A DNA stretch of 64,000 nt from JABDBE01 sp049585795 (GTDB lineage Bacteria; Acidobacteriota; Terriglobia; Terriglobales; Acidobacteriaceae). Below the pieces are notes generated by a model. It did no database searches. It was not told where the DNA came from and saw nothing but the letters and a program-made list of their open reading frames with translations. Location: positions 186,001 to 250,000 of the forward strand of contig JBAVAQ010000007.1 of NCBI GenBank assembly GCA_049585795.1, in the 5' to 3' direction. A program made the position numbers and the translations under genes. This document shows positions 60,873 through 64,000 of this stretch, one piece after another. Each line of letters begins with the position of its first letter. Position 1 is the first letter of the stretch.

Positions 60873-61430
60873 ATGCGGCGTCGAGCTCGAACTCCCGCGG
60901 TCGCTTGGGCTGTGCTTGCGGTGGCGCTGCCCAGCGGAGCATCTTCCAGTGCTCGGCAACAGCCTGAGAGTTCTTCCGCGCATGCGCGGGCTTCCTCCGG
61001 GTCGCAAACGTACCAAACCACATCCATCGAATACAAAAACGCGCAGTACGGTTTCTGCTTTACCCTGCCCAAAAGCTGGAAAGGTTATTCCATCCTGGTG
61101 GATCGATGGAGAGGCTCTGATAACAACGGCCCGCATGGTGCAGAAACGGTCACGACCGGGCCCATCATTTCCATTCGGCACCCGCAATGGACTTCCGCGG
61201 ACCCGCGGCAAGATATTCCAATCATGGTCTTCACGATCTCTCAGTGGAATGCGCTCCTGAAGGACAAATTCGTCGTAAGCGCAGCGCCCATCGGACCGGG
61301 AGAACTGGGGCGCAACCGCAGATACGTGTTCGCCCTTCCGCCGCGTTTTGACTGGGCGTTTCCGACGGGTTACCAAGAAGTAGAGCAGATCCTTACGGGC
61401 AAGCCGCTGCACGCGGGATGTACGAGTTGA
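60873..61430 (+). CDS. Secreted protein of unknown function
   Basis: The 185-residue protein has an Arg-rich start and a hydrophobic signal (AVAWAVLAVALPSGASS), a Ser/Ala-rich linker and a C-terminal domain with FCFTLPKSWKGYSILVDRW and ISIRHPQWTSADPRQDIPIM. Two Cys occur. It is an acidobacterial-type conserved exported protein; the role is unknown. Confidence 0.6.
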   Translation: MRRRARTPAVAWAVLAVALPSGASSSARQQPESSSAHARASSGSQTYQTTSIEYKNAQYGFCFTLPKSWKGYSILVDRWRGSDNNGPHGAETVTTGPIISIRHPQWTSADPRQDIPIMVFTISQWNALLKDKFVVSAAPIGPGELGRNRRYVFALPPRFDWAFPTGYQEVEQILTGKPLHAGCTS

Positions 61431-61466
61431 CGGCGGTTTCTATCTTAGCTAGACTACATTAGCTAA
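61427..61466 (+). promoter_or_regulatory. Promoter and TTAGCTA repeats of the Phd/VapC-type pair
   Basis: TTGACG (61427-61432) and TAGACT (61450-61455) are 17 bp apart. TTAGCTA occurs at 61445-61451 and TTAGCTAA at 61459-61466, a 14-bp period as in the MazEF promoter. They probably bind the antitoxin for autorepression. Confidence 0.6.
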
Positions 61467-61481
61467 TCAAAAGACAAGCTG

Positions 61482-61712
61482 ATGGAAACCATCACCATTC
61501 ACAAAGCTAAGACTCAGCTCTCACGGCTGATTGAAAAGGCTTGCCGGGGAGAAGAAATCGTAATCGCCCGAGGCTCGAAGCCGGTGGTGCGGCTGGTCGC
61601 GATCGAGGATTCGCGCGGCAATCGCAGGCCGGGAGCCTTGAAGGGAAAGATTCATGTCGGTCCGGAGTTCTTTGAGCCTTTGCCGCCGGATGAACTGGAG
61701 CGCTGGGAGTAG
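61482..61712 (+). CDS. Phd/YefM-type antitoxin
   Basis: The 76-residue protein begins ETITIHKAKTQLSRLIEKAC and continues GEEIVIARGSKPVVRLVAI, the Phd/YefM DNA-binding fold. The C-terminal third (FEPLPPDELERWE) would cover the toxin active site. It lies six bases before the PIN toxin gene. Confidence 0.9.
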   Translation: METITIHKAKTQLSRLIEKACRGEEIVIARGSKPVVRLVAIEDSRGNRRPGALKGKIHVGPEFFEPLPPDELERWE

Positions 61713-61718
61713 CGCGAG

Positions 61719-62105
61719 ATGCGCCTTCTGCTCGATACCCACACTCTGCTCTGGTGGTTGGAGGAAAACCCGTCATTGCCAGCTTCGGCTCGGAAACTTA
61801 TTGCCAACAAAAGCAACGATGTTCTCGTAAGCGCCGCTTCCGCCTGGGAAATTGCCACGAAAGTCCGCTTGGGAAAGCTTTCGATTGCCATCGACCTGGC
61901 TCACGATTTCAGCGCCTATCTCGAGCGGGAACGATTCGAAACTCTGGCGGTGAGCGCCGGACACGGCATTCGGGCTGGCTTGCTCCCAGGTCCGCACAAG
62001 GATCCGTTCGATCGCATGCTGATCGCTCAAGCGCTGGCCGAGAATTTAACCATCGTGAGCAACGATGTTGGGTTCGACGGGTACGGCGTCAAGCGGGCCT
62101 GGTAA
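61719..62105 (+). CDS. VapC-type PIN-domain toxin
   Basis: The 128-residue protein has the four acidic PIN residues: Asp in LLLDTHTLLWW, Glu in ASAWEIATK, Asp in KDPFDRMLIAQAL and Asp in IVSNDVGFDGY. It is a Mg2+-dependent RNase toxin, paired with the Phd-type antitoxin just upstream. Confidence 0.92.
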   Translation: MRLLLDTHTLLWWLEENPSLPASARKLIANKSNDVLVSAASAWEIATKVRLGKLSIAIDLAHDFSAYLERERFETLAVSAGHGIRAGLLPGPHKDPFDRMLIAQALAENLTIVSNDVGFDGYGVKRAW

Positions 62106-62116
62106 GTTTATCCAAG

Positions 62117-62194
62117 CGAGAGAGATTCTTCGGTGGCAGGCCTTCGCGTTGCGAGGGTCTGCGCTTCCTCAGCTTCCTCAGGATGACGGCGGTT
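62117..62194. repeat. GAGATCCTTCGTTGGCAGGC repeat, copy 3
   Basis: Similar to the copies at 59429 and 59677 but with CTTCCTCAG duplicated in tandem (CTTCCTCAGCTTCCTCAGG). It starts just after the VapC stop. Confidence 0.75.
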
Positions 62195-62317
62195 GCTATG
62201 GGTGGCTGCCTGTCGAGCTTCGCTCGGCTGGACAGCCGGGGGAATCAGCGACTTGAGTGAAAAACGGGGGTCTGGGGGGCTGGACAAGATTTCTGCCAAT
62301 TCCGGATTAAAACTATT

Positions 62318-62393
62318 ACCACGAAGAACACGAAGGTCCACAAAGGAACAAATCGTCGGCGTTTCCCCTCGTGAGACTTTGTGTGCTTTGTGA
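62318..62393. repeat. CTTTGTGGTT-type palindromic element, copy 3 (degenerate)
   Basis: Arms 62318-62347 (ACCACGAAGAACACGAAGG...) and 62369-62393 are imperfect inverted copies of the element at 17774 and 42819. The 457-base gap before ispH is otherwise empty of genes. Confidence 0.6.
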
Positions 62394-62562
62394 TTCATGA
62401 ATTTGAAGGTCGGACACCGCTGCTCCCCGTTCGCTGGCGGATATTCCCCAATCGGTGCTAATCCTATGCAATTCTTGAGCTTACGTTGACCAAATTGGTT
62501 CTTTCGGGTAGCTTAGAGAGATAAACCATAGTGGGGAAGTGTACCCTTACAGGAACCCTATC

Positions 62563-63531
62563 GTGCCGACTAGCAATGGCAAGACGCTGCTTTTATTGAA
62601 GCCCCGGGGATTTTGCGCGGGGGTGGTGCGGGCGATTGATATTGTCCGGATCGCCCTGGAGGCTTTTGGGCCGCCGATCTATGTCCGCAAGGAGATCGTG
62701 CACAACCGATTCGTGGTCGAGGAACTGCAGGGCAAGGGGGCGATCTTCGTCGACAACGTGGACGAGGTGCCTCCTGGTGAGCGTGTGATTTACAGCGCGC
62801 ATGGAGTTTCGCCGGAGGTGCGGCAAGCCAGCCAGGCACGCGATTTGCGGGTGATTGATGCGACCTGTCCGTTGGTCACGAAGGTTCACGTGGAAGCGGT
62901 CAAATTTGCCAAGGAAGGCTATTCGCTGATTCTGATTGGCCACCACGATCATGATGAGGTGATTGGGACTTTGGGCGAGGCTCCGGTCGTGACCCAGGTG
63001 GTAGGTTCGCCGGATCAGGTGAAAGCGCTGACAGTGCCGAATCCCGACCGGGTAGCGTACCTGACGCAAACGACTTTGAGTCTGGACGAGACCAAGGACA
63101 TCATCGCCGCGCTGCGCGAGCGCTTCCCGAACATCAAGGGACCGGCGGCGCAGGACATTTGCTATGCCACCGAAAACCGGCAGGTTGCGGTGAAGCATGT
63201 GGCTTCCGATGCCGATTTGCTCCTGGTGGTGGGTTCGGATAACAGCTCGAATTCGAACCGGTTGGTGGAAGTGGCGCGCAACCTGGGCACCAGTTCGCAT
63301 CTAATTGACAGCTTCCAAAACATCCGGCCGGAGTGGCTGGAAGGGGTGAAGACGATTGCTTTGACGGCCGGGGCTTCGGCGCCGGAATGCCTGGTGGAAG
63401 AAGTGGTGAAGTTTCTGAGCAGCAAGGGCTTCGGCAACGTGCAGGAAGTCGAAGTCATGCCCGAGAACGTGCGCTTTGGCTTGCCTCCCGAGATTGTGGA
63501 AGCGATTGCCAGCGCCCCCAGCGGCGGTTAG
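62563..63531 (+). CDS. ispH: 4-hydroxy-3-methylbut-2-enyl diphosphate reductase
   Basis: The 322-residue protein holds the three Fe-S Cys residues in PRGFCAGVVRAIDI, DATCPLVTKVH and APECLVEEVV, plus the His in IYVRKEIVHNRFVV and in SAHGVSPEV and the Glu of AQDICYATENRQVA. It makes IPP and DMAPP in the MEP isoprenoid pathway. I chose GTG at 62563 (AGGA eight bases upstream); GTG at 62539 is poorly spaced. It is followed by shc. Confidence 0.95.
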   Translation: MPTSNGKTLLLLKPRGFCAGVVRAIDIVRIALEAFGPPIYVRKEIVHNRFVVEELQGKGAIFVDNVDEVPPGERVIYSAHGVSPEVRQASQARDLRVIDATCPLVTKVHVEAVKFAKEGYSLILIGHHDHDEVIGTLGEAPVVTQVVGSPDQVKALTVPNPDRVAYLTQTTLSLDETKDIIAALRERFPNIKGPAAQDICYATENRQVAVKHVASDADLLLVVGSDNSSNSNRLVEVARNLGTSSHLIDSFQNIRPEWLEGVKTIALTAGASAPECLVEEVVKFLSSKGFGNVQEVEVMPENVRFGLPPEIVEAIASAPSGG

Positions 63532-63554
63532 TGCGGAGTAAAAGAATTACATAT

Positions 63555-64000
63555 ATGGAAGAAAACTCCCCCTCGCTTTCGGCGTCAAGTGCGCCACAAT
63601 TGCGCTTTGGAAAAATCGACGATCTCTCCAGCCGGGTAGCGGCCGCAGTTGATGGCGCGCGTAAATTCCTGTTCTCCCAACAGCACCAAGAAGGCTACTG
63701 GTGCGGTGAGTTAGTCGCTGACACGACTTTAGAATCCGACTACATTCTGCTGCACACGCTGCTGGGCACGGGCGATCCGGTGCGCTTCCAGAAGTGCTGC
63801 AACTGGATTCTGCAACACCAAAACGAAGACGGCGGCTGGGGAATCTACGTAGACGCGCCGTCCAATGTCTCGGCCAGCGTAAAAGCTTACTTTGCCTTGA
63901 AGCTTAGCGGTTACAAGGCTGACCACCCGGCTTTGGCGCGGGCGCGGAAGAGAATCCTTGAGATGGGCGGGGTGACTGAGGTCAACACCTTCACCAAGAT
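63555..64000 (+). CDS. shc: Squalene-hopene cyclase, N-terminal part (cut by window edge)
   Basis: The first 148 codons give DGARKFLFSQQHQEGYWCGEL, then DTTLESDYILLHTLLG and the QW-type repeat ILQHQNEDGGWGIY, all typical of the N-terminal alpha-barrel of squalene-hopene cyclases. The Asp-rich catalytic motif lies beyond the window. It starts 23 bases after ispH, so isoprenoid supply and hopanoid formation are linked. Confidence 0.92.
   Translation, partial: MEENSPSLSASSAPQLRFGKIDDLSSRVAAAVDGARKFLFSQQHQEGYWCGELVADTTLESDYILLHTLLGTGDPVRFQKCCNWILQHQNEDGGWGIYVDAPSNVSASVKAYFALKLSGYKADHPALARARKRILEMGGVTEVNTFTK

Overview
The window reads as chromosomal DNA of an Acidobacteriota member, most likely the Koribacter/Terriglobia lineage. 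This is inferred from gene content, not from a marker search. It is GC-rich and almost filled with bacterial genes: a split cytochrome b / Rieske operon ending in a very large multihaem cytochrome, an HAF-repeat secreted protein, DUF2911-TPR and DUF308 proteins, a complete Tol-Pal operon, ispH next to squalene-hopene cyclase, and many short palindromic repeats between genes. No rRNA, tRNA, CRISPR array, insertion sequence or phage gene was recognised. Both edges cut genes: a hemerythrin-like gene at the left and squalene-hopene cyclase at the right.

Layout. 1-9.3 kb: hemerythrin-like fragment, HAD phosphatase, secreted proteins, a gene-poor decayed stretch (2.8-4.1 kb), 3-hydroxyacyl-CoA dehydrogenase, DUF2911-TPR protein, MidA-type methyltransferase, DMT exporter. 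9.4-12.6 kb: a secreted coiled-coil protein, then a MazEF-type toxin-antitoxin pair lying between a decayed copy of the fumarase 3' end and the intact fumC. 12.8-16.6 kb: YpdA-like reductase, frataxin, pterin dehydratase, DUF308 protein, SSB, ferredoxin. 16.6-29.1 kb (minus strand): one long respiratory cluster, transcribed as Rieske protein, cytochrome b (b6-like), subunit IV-like protein, octahaem cytochrome c, a copper-protein-like lipoprotein, haem A synthase, an ABC exporter, DUF420 protein and two accessory proteins. 29.2-41.7 kb: ferrochelatase, NAD-type isocitrate dehydrogenase, NrdR, UPF0104 protein, lytic transglycosylase, Cof-type HAD, a phosphofructokinase with pyrophosphate-type residues, then an ABC exporter with a DesK/DesR-like two-component system. 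42-50.8 kb: PP2C phosphatase, paired MacB-like permeases, dapB-lysC-asd for lysine/aspartate-family synthesis, galT. 51-57.2 kb: small metal-protein genes and the Tol-Pal operon. 57.4-64 kb: recN, a PadR module, a Phd/VapC toxin-antitoxin pair, ispH and the start of shc (hopanoid precursor synthesis).

How the parts fit. The 16.6-29.1 kb cluster joins quinol oxidation (split cyt b plus Rieske) to a membrane-anchored wire of eight c haems and to haem A / oxidase maturation; ferrochelatase follows just upstream. The Tol-Pal operon maintains the envelope. IspH makes isoprenoid units and the adjacent cyclase uses the derived squalene.

Most unusual features: the MazEF locus (antitoxin with an added N-terminal winged-helix-like region, inserted at the fumC 3' end with a decayed duplicate tail); the Rieske protein with a long N-terminal extension holding three copies of one repeat; the octahaem cytochrome; two genes whose consensus promoters predict leaderless mRNA; and dense families of palindromic repeats, one of which lies inside a coding region.
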